A stretch of 7,013 nt of DNA from a bacterium. Lineage in GTDB: Bacteria; Actinomycetota; Acidimicrobiia; Acidimicrobiales; CATQHL01. The stretch spans positions 1-7,013 of the forward strand of contig JAPPKQ010000302.1 in NCBI GenBank assembly GCA_028819945.1. Direction: 5' to 3'. The notes below the pieces were generated by a model. It saw only the letters and a list, made by a program, of their open reading frames with translations, made no database searches and was not told where the DNA came from. Below, piece after piece: positions 1 through 6,610 of the stretch; the stretch's first letter is position 1, and every line of letters begins with the position of its first letter. Both the position numbers and the translations under genes were made by a program.

Positions 1-794
1 TAGAAGACCCGCTCGGCGGGCACGAAGACGTTGTCGAAGACCACCCAGCAGTCCATCTCGTCGAAGGCGGCGGCCAGCCGGCGATCCGGGACGGCCGGCG
101 GCACCAGCGAGGGGCGGCAGAAGACCCGCAGGCCGGGCGTGTCCATCGGCACCGCGAAGTAGACGATCTCGTCGTCGGCCAGCCCGGGACGGTTGGGCGC
201 CAGCGCTACGTACTCGTCGGCGAACGGCGCCAGCGTGGCGACGGACTTCACGCCGTGCACCACGATCCCGTCGCTGCGATGCTCGGTGAGGCGCAGGTTC
301 TCGAACCGGTCCCGGGGAATCCGCATGTCCTTGGGGGCGTCGGCGAAGCTGTGGGTCAGCGCCACGTCGTTCTCGCGGCAGAACTCCATGTAGGCGGCGA
401 TGTTGTCGGCGTAGGCGGGCTCGACGGTGGCGAGCGTGGCCCGCACGTCGTAGAGGCCCACGATGATCGACGCCATGTACTCCGGCAGGCGGCCCAGGGT
501 CCCGCCCGAGCGGCGGGCCAGGAACTCGATCATGGTGCGGCGGCGGCGCAGGTCCTCGAGTGACTGCGGGAGGATGTAGCTGAGGCTGACGCGGTCGCCC
601 GTCGAGGGCGAATCCATGGTCAGCAGGTCTCCGAACTCGGGATCGTGCTGCAGGTCGTAGACGTCGGCCAGAGTCGTCGCGCAGCCCGCCAGGGCAGGAT
701 GGGTCGTGACATCGTCCACCGACTCGCCGTCCAGCCAGACCTGCCGGCCGTCGCGGATGCCTTTCAGGTACTCCTCGCCGGTACGGATCGCCAT
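1..794 (-). CDS. hpaB: HpaB-type FADH2-dependent aromatic hydroxylase, N-terminal half (cut by left edge)
   Basis: This is the oxygenase component of a two-component flavin monooxygenase of the 4-hydroxyphenylacetate 3-monooxygenase family. Such enzymes use FADH2 from a separate reductase to hydroxylate phenolic rings in the cytoplasm. The visible 264 residues begin MAIRTGEEYLKGIRDGRQVW, the usual family opening. They contain THSFAD at about 147-152 and HGVKSVATLAPFADE at about 180-194, in the flavin/substrate region. The segment FDEMDCWVVFDNVFVPAERV at about 244-263 is highly typical of the family. Members usually have about 480-520 residues, so roughly half lies outside the window. The ATG at 794 is chosen because it gives the canonical N-terminus and has good ribosome-binding sequence upstream. 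It lies 17 bases after the aldolase stop, so the two are probably co-transcribed. The true substrate may be another phenol; the family also includes chlorophenol and phenol hydroxylases, and the gene symbol marks family only. Confidence 0.9.
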   Translation of the reverse strand, partial: MAIRTGEEYLKGIRDGRQVWLDGESVDDVTTHPALAGCATTLADVYDLQHDPEFGDLLTMDSPSTGDRVSLSYILPQSLEDLRRRRTMIEFLARRSGGTLGRLPEYMASIIVGLYDVRATLATVEPAYADNIAAYMEFCRENDVALTHSFADAPKDMRIPRDRFENLRLTEHRSDGIVVHGVKSVATLAPFADEYVALAPNRPGLADDEIVYFAVPMDTPGLRVFCRPSLVPPAVPDRRLAAAFDEMDCWVVFDNVFVPAERVF

Positions 795-797
795 GTG

Positions 798-812
798 CCC
801 CCGATCCCTTCC
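798..812 (-). promoter_or_regulatory. Ribosome binding region of the HpaB-type gene
   Basis: On the minus strand, GGAAGGG (806-812) overlaps the aldolase stop codon and lies 11 bases before the ATG at 794. A second purine run, GGGGG (798-802), lies 3 bases before it. GGAAGGG is the better Shine-Dalgarno candidate. It supports 794 as the start and close coupling to the aldolase gene. Confidence 0.5.
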
Positions 813-1822
813 TAGTCTCGCAGCCCGGCCGGCTCGACGGCGCCGGCGGCGTACTTTGCGCGGAGTGCTGCGAAACTCTCGACCTCCATCTCCACTTGGC
901 GTTTCCAAGACTCGGGCAGGTCGGTGTACGGAGGGCGCATCGGGCCGGCCGCGATCAGGCCCGAGGCGTTCAGCCGCCACTTGGCCACCTGCGTGTTGTA
1001 GCGGGCGAAGTCGTCGGTGTGATCGCGGTTGGCCATGGCGCCCGGCGGGAAGTAAGACGGCACGGCCCGGAAGTCGGCGATGATCTCGTCCACCAGGTCG
1101 GCGTCGCCGGACCGTACGGCCGCCAGCAGGGCGACGACCGGTTCGGGTCCCAGCGCCGCCTGCGTGGACCACACCGCGTCGATGGCGCTCCCGACGAGGT
1201 CCCAGGCCCGGAAGATCCCCGGGTCGCCGGGGATCATGTTGATCCGGTCCCCCACTGCGGCCACTTCCTCCCGGTAGTTCCGGAACCCGTGGGTGACCTT
1301 GGCGGCGACGACCGTCGGCGCGCGGTCTGCGAGACCGCACCAGAACTCCAGCGGGAAGTCGAACTTGAAGTACCACGAGTTGGAGTAGACCATCACGGCC
1401 ATGTCCGGCACGGCCTTGGAGAGGTCGGCGAAGAATCCGACCGAGTTCTCCAGGGTCGGCGTCTGCCACAACGGGAGACCGACGAGCGCGCCGTCCACGC
1501 CGACGTCGCGCAAGCCCCGCATCTGGTGGATCACCTCGCGGGTGCCCAGGGCGGTGACGCCGCCGAAGATCTGCACCCGGCCCGCGGCGGCCTCCACGAC
1601 GGTCTCGGCGCAGCGCAGCTTCTCGGGCCACAGCAGCGAGTGACCCTCGCCGGTGGTGCCGAACAGTCCGAGCCCGGTGACCCCGGGCTTGATGAGCCAG
1701 TCGGTCATGCGCGCCGTCTCGTCCAGGTCCACCGAGTCGACGGCCTCCCAGCCTCCGGCGTCGGGCAGGCAGGGCGTCGGCGGCAGAACGTAGACGCCGC
1801 TGATGTCCTGGACCGTCAGCAT
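812..1822 (-). CDS. DapA/NAL-superfamily class I aldolase, resembling NahE/PhdJ hydratase-aldolases
   Basis: This 336-residue protein has the TIM-barrel signature of the dihydrodipicolinate synthase / N-acetylneuraminate lyase superfamily, which forms or cleaves pyruvate adducts through a Schiff-base lysine. GTTGE at 55-59 is the pyruvate carboxylate loop, Y146 in VMVYSNS is the likely proton-relay tyrosine, and K175 in VVAAKVTHG is the likely Schiff-base lysine. The opening GVYVLPPTPCLPDAGGWEAV, the TVDLDETAR-like segment (VDLDETAR, 31-38) and KFDFPLEFW at 153-161 match what I recall of trans-o-hydroxybenzylidenepyruvate hydratase-aldolases from naphthalene and phenanthrene catabolism better than biosynthetic DapA. 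At 336 residues it is also longer than the roughly 290 usual for DapA. The ATG at 1822 has GGAG 11 bases upstream. The HpaB-type gene 17 bases downstream favours aromatic catabolism over lysine synthesis. Superfamily is certain; the exact aldol substrate is inference. Confidence 0.88.
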   Translation of the reverse strand: MLTVQDISGVYVLPPTPCLPDAGGWEAVDSVDLDETARMTDWLIKPGVTGLGLFGTTGEGHSLLWPEKLRCAETVVEAAAGRVQIFGGVTALGTREVIHQMRGLRDVGVDGALVGLPLWQTPTLENSVGFFADLSKAVPDMAVMVYSNSWYFKFDFPLEFWCGLADRAPTVVAAKVTHGFRNYREEVAAVGDRINMIPGDPGIFRAWDLVGSAIDAVWSTQAALGPEPVVALLAAVRSGDADLVDEIIADFRAVPSYFPPGAMANRDHTDDFARYNTQVAKWRLNASGLIAAGPMRPPYTDLPESWKRQVEMEVESFAALRAKYAAGAVEPAGLRD

Positions 1823-1869
1823 CTGTTGAGCGACTCCGGTGTGGCGTCGACCGGATCGGCGGCCGATGG

Positions 1870-1889
1870 ATTCCGGCCTTCGCCGGAAT
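1870..1889. repeat. REP-like perfect palindrome (ATTCCGGC stem, 4-base loop)
   Basis: ATTCCGGC (1870-1877), loop CTTC (1878-1881) and GCCGGAAT (1882-1889) form a perfect 8-base-pair hairpin. Read on the minus strand it is the core CATTCCGGCGAAGGCCGGAA, seen between genes in many high-GC bacteria and often mistranslated as HSGESRNP-like peptides. It is an extragenic palindrome and not a clear Rho-independent terminator, because no T tract follows on the transcribed strand. It could still stabilise the 3' end of the upstream message. Confidence 0.85.
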
Positions 1890-1958
1890 GACGAAGTGAG
1901 GCGCCGGAATGACGAAGTGAGGCGCCGGAATGACGAAGCGAGGCGCCGGAATGACGGA
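1881..1958. repeat. 21-base tandem repeat, about 3.7 copies
   Basis: Units start CGCCGGAATGACGAAG at 1881, 1902, 1923 and 1944, an exact 21-base period. Copies 1 and 2 are identical. Copy 3 has one T-to-C change (AAGTGAGG to AAGCGAGG). Copy 4 keeps 14 of the unit's first 15 bases and ends at about 1958. Each junction creates the palindrome GGCGCC. The first unit starts inside the right half of the hairpin, so the array looks like an expansion of one arm of the REP-like element. The 21-base period keeps the frame, which explains the RHSGASL peptide repeat in a spurious minus-strand frame. Confidence 0.9.
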
Positions 1959-1985
1959 CGAATGGCGGTTCAGACGGCATGGGCA

Positions 1986-2279
1986 TCACTCGGGAACATC
2001 CAGACGCACGTCCCAGAGGATCGGCTCGTGGCTCTGGGCGATCTCGACGTCCAGCAGGGTGACGCACCCGGGGCAGAAGAACTCCCGGCACACGAAGCGT
2101 TCACCGCCGATGCCGTTGGGGTCGACCCACGGGCCGGCGTTCTGCACCGGACCCTCGCGTACCAGCAGATGCAGCTTGTAGTTGTCGGCGGCTGGGCCGA
2201 TCTCGTGGCCGCAACGGCACACGGCGACTGCATTCGGCCCGCGCCCCACGATCTCGATCTGCTCGTTCAGGCGTGCCAT
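1986..2279 (-). CDS. Small Cys-rich protein resembling acetone carboxylase gamma subunit
   Basis: This 97-residue protein begins MARLNEQIEIVG. It carries C21 and C23 (CRCGHEI), C64, and C69 and C72 (CPGC). The CxC...CxxC arrangement suggests one structural zinc site. Size, cysteine pattern and the FVCREFFCPGCVTLLDVEIA segment resemble the gamma subunit of acetone carboxylase, the small partner of HyuA/HyuB-like subunits in ATP-dependent ketone carboxylases. HyuB and HyuA genes in the same operon support this. The ATG at 2279 lies 2 bases after the dioxygenase stop, with GGAG 10 bases upstream. A GTG at 2285, overlapping that stop, would add two residues. The open frame runs upstream to 2669 only because it overlaps the dioxygenase gene in another frame. 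Alternatively it is a generic zinc-ribbon accessory protein. Confidence 0.8.
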   Translation of the reverse strand: MARLNEQIEIVGRGPNAVAVCRCGHEIGPAADNYKLHLLVREGPVQNAGPWVDPNGIGGERFVCREFFCPGCVTLLDVEIAQSHEPILWDVRLDVPE

Positions 2280-2281
2280 CG

Positions 2282-3199
2282 TCACGACGCTCCATGCCGG
2301 GCTGCCTCCGGCACGCCACGCATCAGAGTCCGGGTTTCGGGGGTGGGACGCAGCGAGGAGATATCGGCCCAGTCGTCGTAGACCTCGTAGTCCTCGGGCA
2401 CCCAGAACCTCGGGGCCAGCTGGTCGTCGGGGATCTGCTCCACCTCGGCGGTGTACTCCACGACTTGGCCGTTGGGAGCCAGGAAGTAGCCGAAGGCGTT
2501 CATCCCTTGGGGGTGGCGGCCGGGACCCCAGATGGTTTCGAAGCCGTGGGCGCGCAGGTGCTCGACACCGGCCAATACCTCCTCGACGGTCGGGACCTCG
2601 AAGGCCACGTGGTTCAGAGAGGCGTGCGGGGCCCGTGCGATCGCCACGCTGTGGTGGTCCAGGTTGCACTTCAGGAAGACCATGTGCTCGGTCTCGTCGG
2701 CCACCCGGAAGCCGAGCACCTCGATGAGGAGTTGCAGGTAGGCGTCGGCGTTGGGCGAGTTCAGCACCACGTGGCTCACCTTCGTGGGTTGGATCGGCGG
2801 GCGTCCCGGCGGCGCACCCGGCTCGCCCGCCTGTGCCATCTCGGCCAACAACTCGATCTCTCTGCCATCGGGGTCGGTGATCCGCAGCCCGTAGCCGCCC
2901 CCGGGGCTATCGAGCAGACCCGGAGCGCTCACGATGCGGACCTCCGAGCGGGCTCCCAATTCGGCCGCCGCATCGTCCACCGCAGCGCGGTCGGCCAAGC
3001 CCAAGCGGTAGCCGCGCACCGTGGTCTGGGCTCCGGGGTGGATCGACAGGATGTGATGCTCCGGTCCGGTGCCACGCAGGTAGACCGACTCCCCTCCCGT
3101 TACAACCCGCTGCAGCCCCCAGATCTGCTCGTAGAAGCCGGCGATCTCATGCGGTGCCGGGTCGGTCAGCTCCACGCCGCGCAGATGGGTGATCCTCAT
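2282..3199 (-). CDS. Two-domain VOC protein, extradiol-type dioxygenase
   Basis: This 305-residue protein has the double beta-alpha-beta-beta-beta modules of the vicinal oxygen chelate superfamily, at about 1-120 and 138-255, with a further C-terminal tail. The second module keeps the expected metal triad of type I extradiol dioxygenases: H143 (KVSHVVLN), H197 (SLNHVAFEV) and E249 (GQVVEYTAE). It also has GPGRHP at 225-230 and a tyrosine at 238 near the active site. In the first module the position matching the second histidine is arginine (R65 in GYRLGL), so that module is probably structural, as in catechol 2,3-dioxygenases. The likely role is Fe(II)- or Mn(II)-dependent ring cleavage of a catechol-like substrate; other VOC chemistry is possible. 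The ATG at 3199 overlaps the upstream stop as ATGA. The frame stays open to 3688, but those extra codons lie inside the M20 gene. The upstream Shine-Dalgarno is weak, consistent with translational coupling. Confidence 0.87.
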   Translation of the reverse strand: MRITHLRGVELTDPAPHEIAGFYEQIWGLQRVVTGGESVYLRGTGPEHHILSIHPGAQTTVRGYRLGLADRAAVDDAAAELGARSEVRIVSAPGLLDSPGGGYGLRITDPDGREIELLAEMAQAGEPGAPPGRPPIQPTKVSHVVLNSPNADAYLQLLIEVLGFRVADETEHMVFLKCNLDHHSVAIARAPHASLNHVAFEVPTVEEVLAGVEHLRAHGFETIWGPGRHPQGMNAFGYFLAPNGQVVEYTAEVEQIPDDQLAPRFWVPEDYEVYDDWADISSLRPTPETRTLMRGVPEAARHGAS

Positions 3200-4506
3200 G
3201 CCGGTATGCCGCGCCTGGTGCGCGGGCGGTTGCAGAGGTCCAGCGCAAGCCGGGCATAGATCCTCGTGACGGCGACGAAGTCGGCGATCTCGGCCGAGTA
3301 GCGGCCTCCACCGACACTGCCCGTGGGTCCGTAGGTGATCGCCGGGATGCCCATCTCGATGAACGGGTTCGTGTCGCGCCACATGCTCGACATCTGCGGC
3401 TCCGCCTCGCCCGGCTCGGTGCCGAACTCGGCCCGGTGGGCGACGGCGGTGGCGTCCAGCAACTCGTCGACGCCAACGGCCTCGTAGCCGCGGCGGTAGA
3501 GCGTGCACTCGAGCTGGATGGGAACGTCGAGGGCGCCCAGCACCTCGGTCAGTTCGGCCTGGACGTCCATCGCCGTCTGCGCCGGGGTGAGGCGCACGTC
3601 GAGATAGAGATAGCAGCGCTCGGCGCTCACGATCGACAGGAACGGCTGCCCCCCGCGAATGGCGCCGATGTTCACCTTCGGCACGCATCGGCCGCCGTCG
3701 AAGCGGTACTCGTGCTCCACCTCGTAGCGGCGTCCCCAGTCGGTCAGGGCCTCGATCACCGGCGCGACCCGCACCAGGGCGTTGCCGTGGTCGGCGAGGC
3801 GCTCGGGATGGGTGACGTAGGGCGTGTAGCGGGAGCTGCCGCCGAGCACGGTCACCTTGAAGAACGCCTTGCCGGCCTCGACCCAGGTGACGCCGAAGCT
3901 CGTGGCCTCGGCCACCACGGCGTAGTCGCCGATGATGCCGTGGGTGATGAGGTAGCGGGCGCCGACCTCCTTGGAGAGGTAGCCGGGAGCGGTGAACTCG
4001 TCGACGGGCTCCTGGCCGATCTCGCCGGCGACCCCGGTCACGATGAGGTCACCGGCCAGCGGAGCGCCCGAGGCCGCCACCGCCTTGGCCGCGATCAGCG
4101 TGCACGCCAGCGGCCCCTTGTCGTTGATGAGGCCGTTGCCCACGAGCGTGTCGCCCTCCCGCCAGGCGGACGTGTAGATGGGGTTGTCGGGATCGTGCAT
4201 CCAGCGCCGTTCCTCCGGGCCCCAGGCCACGTCCATGTGGGCGTTGAAGATCACCGTGTTGCCCCCTCCGGAGCCCCGCAGGCGGCCCACGACGTTGGTG
4301 CGATCCGCGAACATGCCCACCTGCGAAGCGTCGAACCCGTTGTCGGTCAGCCACTCGAAGACGCGGTCCGAGACGGGCTGCTCCTGCCCGGGCGGGCTGT
4401 CGATCTGCGCCAACTCGAGCGACAGGTCGACGAGCTCGTCGGTGTCGATGGCGGCCATGGCCGCCTCGTAGTGCTCGGGCGTGGGCCTGCTGGACGCCGC
4501 GGTCAT
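3196..4506 (-). CDS. M20-family metallopeptidase-like protein with altered metal-site residues
   Basis: This 436-residue protein matches the ArgE/DapE/CPG2-type M20 fold: a catalytic domain split around an inserted dimerisation (lid) domain at about 210-330. Recognisable elements are FNAHMDV (H90, D92), NGLINDKGPLA (bridging D129), AGEIG (E162, the catalytic-base position), VAEAT (E200), and the C-terminal MWRDTNPFIEMGIPAITYGP segment. Some expected residues differ. The second Glu of the usual EE pair is I163, the terminal metal-binding His is R402 (GGGRYSAEI), and the lid His is R226 (GGSSRYTPY). Canonical members hydrolyse amide or carbamoyl bonds with two zinc ions. This one may bind a single metal or act on an unusual substrate. 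The ATG at 4506 overlaps the HyuA stop as ATGA and has a strong ribosome binding site. No signal peptide is visible, so it is probably cytoplasmic. Confidence 0.88.
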   Translation of the reverse strand: MTAASSRPTPEHYEAAMAAIDTDELVDLSLELAQIDSPPGQEQPVSDRVFEWLTDNGFDASQVGMFADRTNVVGRLRGSGGGNTVIFNAHMDVAWGPEERRWMHDPDNPIYTSAWREGDTLVGNGLINDKGPLACTLIAAKAVAASGAPLAGDLIVTGVAGEIGQEPVDEFTAPGYLSKEVGARYLITHGIIGDYAVVAEATSFGVTWVEAGKAFFKVTVLGGSSRYTPYVTHPERLADHGNALVRVAPVIEALTDWGRRYEVEHEYRFDGGRCVPKVNIGAIRGGQPFLSIVSAERCYLYLDVRLTPAQTAMDVQAELTEVLGALDVPIQLECTLYRRGYEAVGVDELLDATAVAHRAEFGTEPGEAEPQMSSMWRDTNPFIEMGIPAITYGPTGSVGGGRYSAEIADFVAVTRIYARLALDLCNRPRTRRGIPA

Positions 4507-6605
4507 CGTCTACCCCCTGTGGTGTCGAGCAATATGTTGCCCCAGGCGTCCACGTCGGCGCGCTGGCCGGGGTGGATCACCATCGTGGTGTCGACCGCCT
4601 CGATGACGGCGTGGCCCGGCACGGAGTTTCCGGGCCGGAGCAGTTCGCGCCGGTAGATGGACGTGGCGACGAATCCTCCGAGCGGCCGGAAATAGACCTG
4701 GCGCTCCGAGACGAGCGCGCCGGCCGGGTCCTCGGGCCCGAGGGCCTCGGGCACCAACTCGGGCTTCGCCTGCCTCCCCACGCCACGAACCACGAAGGTT
4801 CGCGCCTCGATGGCGGCGTCGGCGGCCGCGCCCGAACCGTAGCGGCGGTTGTAGCGGCGCCGGAACTCCTCCATCACCACCGTCAGGCTCTCCGGGCCGA
4901 GCGAACCGTCGGGAACGGGCACGCGCACCTCGTGCACCTGGCCGCGGTAGCGCATCTCAACCTCGCGGCTGGTGGTGATGTTCTCTCCGGCCACGCCGTT
5001 CGCCGTGAGTTCCGCCGCCGCCCGCTCCCCAAGCGCGACATAGAGCGCGTTCAGCCGTTCGGGGTCGAAGGGTGCGACCATCGGATCACTGGCCTGGATG
5101 ACCGAGACGGGATCGGAGGCGGCGATCCCGAAGGCCGAGAACACCGCCGAGTTGGTCGGCACGACAGTGAGCCTGGTGCCGACGTCCGCCGCGTACGCCC
5201 CGACGTGGAGAGGCCCGGCGCCGCCGAACGCGAACAGCGCGAACTCGCGGGGGTCGTAGCCCCGACCGATGGTGCTCATGCGGACCAGGTCGGCCATGCG
5301 GGCATCCAGGATGTCCACGATCGCCATCGCCGCCGCGGTGACGGAGAGTCCGGTCGGCGTCGCGACGTGGGTCTCGATCGCATCTCGCGCCCCCTCGACG
5401 TGCAGCCGGCGCTCGCCTCCGAGGAAGTAGTCGGGGTCGAGACGTCCCAGCACCAGGTTGGCGTCCGTCACCGTCGGGAGCGTCCCGCCGGCGCCGTAGC
5501 ACGCCGGGCCCGGAACAGCGCCCGCACTCTGCGGCCCGACCTTCACCAGTCCGGTGCCGGGCTCGATCCAGGCGAGACTCCCTCCGCCGGCGCCGATCGA
5601 GACCACGTCGATCACCGGAAGGACGGTGTGGTACTTGTCGAACACCGGCGTGCCGACGACGAGGGGCTCGCCGTCGACGACGAGACCGACATCGAAGCTG
5701 GTGCCGCCCACGTCCGTCGTCACGATGTTCTCCGCGCCGATCAGCCGGCCGAGCGAGGCAGCCCCGAAGACGCCGCCGGTCGGTCCGGACCCCAGGAGGG
5801 TGACGGCACGTCCCTTGCCGACCTCGGCCCGGGTCAGACCGCCGATGGACTGCATGATGACCGGATCGTTCGCCAGGCCACCGTCGGCCAGTCGTTGCTG
5901 CAGCCGCGATATGTACGTGTGCGTGGTCCTGCTGAGGTAGCCGTTGAGCACGGTCGTGGCACAGCGCTCGTACTCCTTGATGACCGGCGCCACCTCGTGG
6001 CTGACCGTCACGAAGAGCTCGGGATGGTCAGACCTGATGAGATCGGCCACCGCACGTTCGTGTTCGGGGTTCAGAAAACTCCACAGGAAGCACACGGCGA
6101 TCGCTTCGACGCCGGCGGTGACGAGTTCGTCGATGGCCCCGGCCGCCTCGTCGAGATCGAGGGGAACCACCACCGAGCCCCGGTAGTCGATCCGCTCGGT
6201 CACTCCCTTGATGAGGGGCCGCGGCACGATGGGGATCGCCTTCTCGAGGTGGGCCAGGTTCGAGAGTTCCGACTCGGCGACGCCGGCGGCCTTCTGGATC
6301 GTCCGTCCGACGATGATGGCGTCCTCGTGTCCCTTGGTCGTGACGAGGCCGACCGCCGAGCCAGATCGCGTCAGCAGAGCGTTGGTGGCGACCGTGGTCC
6401 CGTGGCAGAACAGGCCGGTGCGCGCCAGGAGATCGCCGAGGCCGAGAGCCTCACCGGCGGCGGCGCGCGCCACCGACTGCACGACCCCCTCGGAGAAGTC
6501 CGACGGCGTCGACGGCGCCTTGGCGGATCCGATGCGCCCCGCGGCGTCGAGCGTGACGCAGTCGGTGAACGTGCCGCCGCTGTCGACGGCGACGAGGCGG
6601 TCCAC
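4503..6605 (-). CDS. hyuA: Hydantoinase/oxoprolinase A-type subunit (HyuA family; ketone carboxylase-like context)
   Basis: This protein of about 700 residues covers the full HyuA architecture: an actin-like N-terminal ATPase domain, the central hydantoinase A domain and the C-terminal domain. Visible signatures are VDSGGTFTD (7-15), HGTTVATNALL (68-78), LGSGPTGGVFGA (271-282), TDVGGTSFDVG (297-307), SIGAGGGSLAWI (336-347), FALFAFGGAGPLHVG (455-469) and MRYRGQVHEV (551-560). The family uses ATP to activate cyclic amides (hydantoinase, 5-oxoprolinase), or ketone and bicarbonate in acetone and acetophenone carboxylases. Nearby HyuB-type and gamma-like genes point to the carboxylase side, but substrate is not readable. 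I place the start at the GTG at 6605, which puts VDSGGTFTD at the standard N-terminal position, 5 bases after the upstream stop. A CTG at 6614 overlapping that stop is possible. The frame continues to an ATG at 6719, but those codons overlap the upstream gene. The stop overlaps the M20-like start as ATGA. Confidence 0.93.
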   Translation of the reverse strand: MDRLVAVDSGGTFTDCVTLDAAGRIGSAKAPSTPSDFSEGVVQSVARAAAGEALGLGDLLARTGLFCHGTTVATNALLTRSGSAVGLVTTKGHEDAIIVGRTIQKAAGVAESELSNLAHLEKAIPIVPRPLIKGVTERIDYRGSVVVPLDLDEAAGAIDELVTAGVEAIAVCFLWSFLNPEHERAVADLIRSDHPELFVTVSHEVAPVIKEYERCATTVLNGYLSRTTHTYISRLQQRLADGGLANDPVIMQSIGGLTRAEVGKGRAVTLLGSGPTGGVFGAASLGRLIGAENIVTTDVGGTSFDVGLVVDGEPLVVGTPVFDKYHTVLPVIDVVSIGAGGGSLAWIEPGTGLVKVGPQSAGAVPGPACYGAGGTLPTVTDANLVLGRLDPDYFLGGERRLHVEGARDAIETHVATPTGLSVTAAAMAIVDILDARMADLVRMSTIGRGYDPREFALFAFGGAGPLHVGAYAADVGTRLTVVPTNSAVFSAFGIAASDPVSVIQASDPMVAPFDPERLNALYVALGERAAAELTANGVAGENITTSREVEMRYRGQVHEVRVPVPDGSLGPESLTVVMEEFRRRYNRRYGSGAAADAAIEARTFVVRGVGRQAKPELVPEALGPEDPAGALVSERQVYFRPLGGFVATSIYRRELLRPGNSVPGHAVIEAVDTTMVIHPGQRADVDAWGNILLDTTGGRR
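4513..4518 (-). promoter_or_regulatory. Shine-Dalgarno of the M20-like gene
   Basis: AGGGGG on the minus strand lies 6 bases before the ATG at 4506, inside the last codons of the HyuA gene. It fixes the M20-like start and allows reinitiation in addition to ATGA coupling. Confidence 0.65.
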
Positions 6606-6610
6606 GCTGA

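Larger units (their letters stand above)
1823..1985. other. Intergenic gap between gamma-like gene and aldolase gene
   Basis: This is the only sizeable non-coding gap in the window and separates the five tightly packed genes from the aldolase/HpaB pair. It contains a perfect 8-base-stem hairpin and a 21-base tandem array, described separately. I see no convincing -35/-10 promoter and no run of T after the hairpin on the minus strand. The gap could be read through, or could hold a promoter I cannot recognise. A frame through it translates as repeated RHSGASL, which is not a credible gene. Confidence 0.7.

Noticed and set aside
1870..1889. Hairpin as a Rho-independent terminator
   Set aside because: The stem is perfect, but no T tract follows on the minus strand (CCATCGGCC follows), and the sequence is the common intergenic ATTCCGGC palindrome.
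896..1891. A 331-codon open frame on the plus strand, opposite the aldolase
   Set aside because: It is antisense to the well-supported aldolase and has no recognisable motif.
1881..1958. Short tandem array as a CRISPR
   Set aside because: Units are directly abutting with a 21-base period and no variable spacers, and no cas gene is nearby.
1816..2091. A 91-codon minus-strand frame containing a repeated RHSGASL peptide
   Set aside because: The peptide is translation of the 21-base tandem repeat. The frame overlaps both the gamma-like gene and the aldolase start and has no start-site support.
3200..3688. A long N-terminal extension of the dioxygenase frame to 3688
   Set aside because: The extra codons lie entirely inside the M20-like gene, are Arg-rich, and precede MRITHLRGVEL, which is a natural VOC start with ATGA overlap.
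3436..4656. A 406-codon open frame on the plus strand, opposite the M20-like gene
   Set aside because: It is a shadow of the M20-like gene and the end of HyuA; low-complexity Gly/Val/Asp/Arg composition and no domain.
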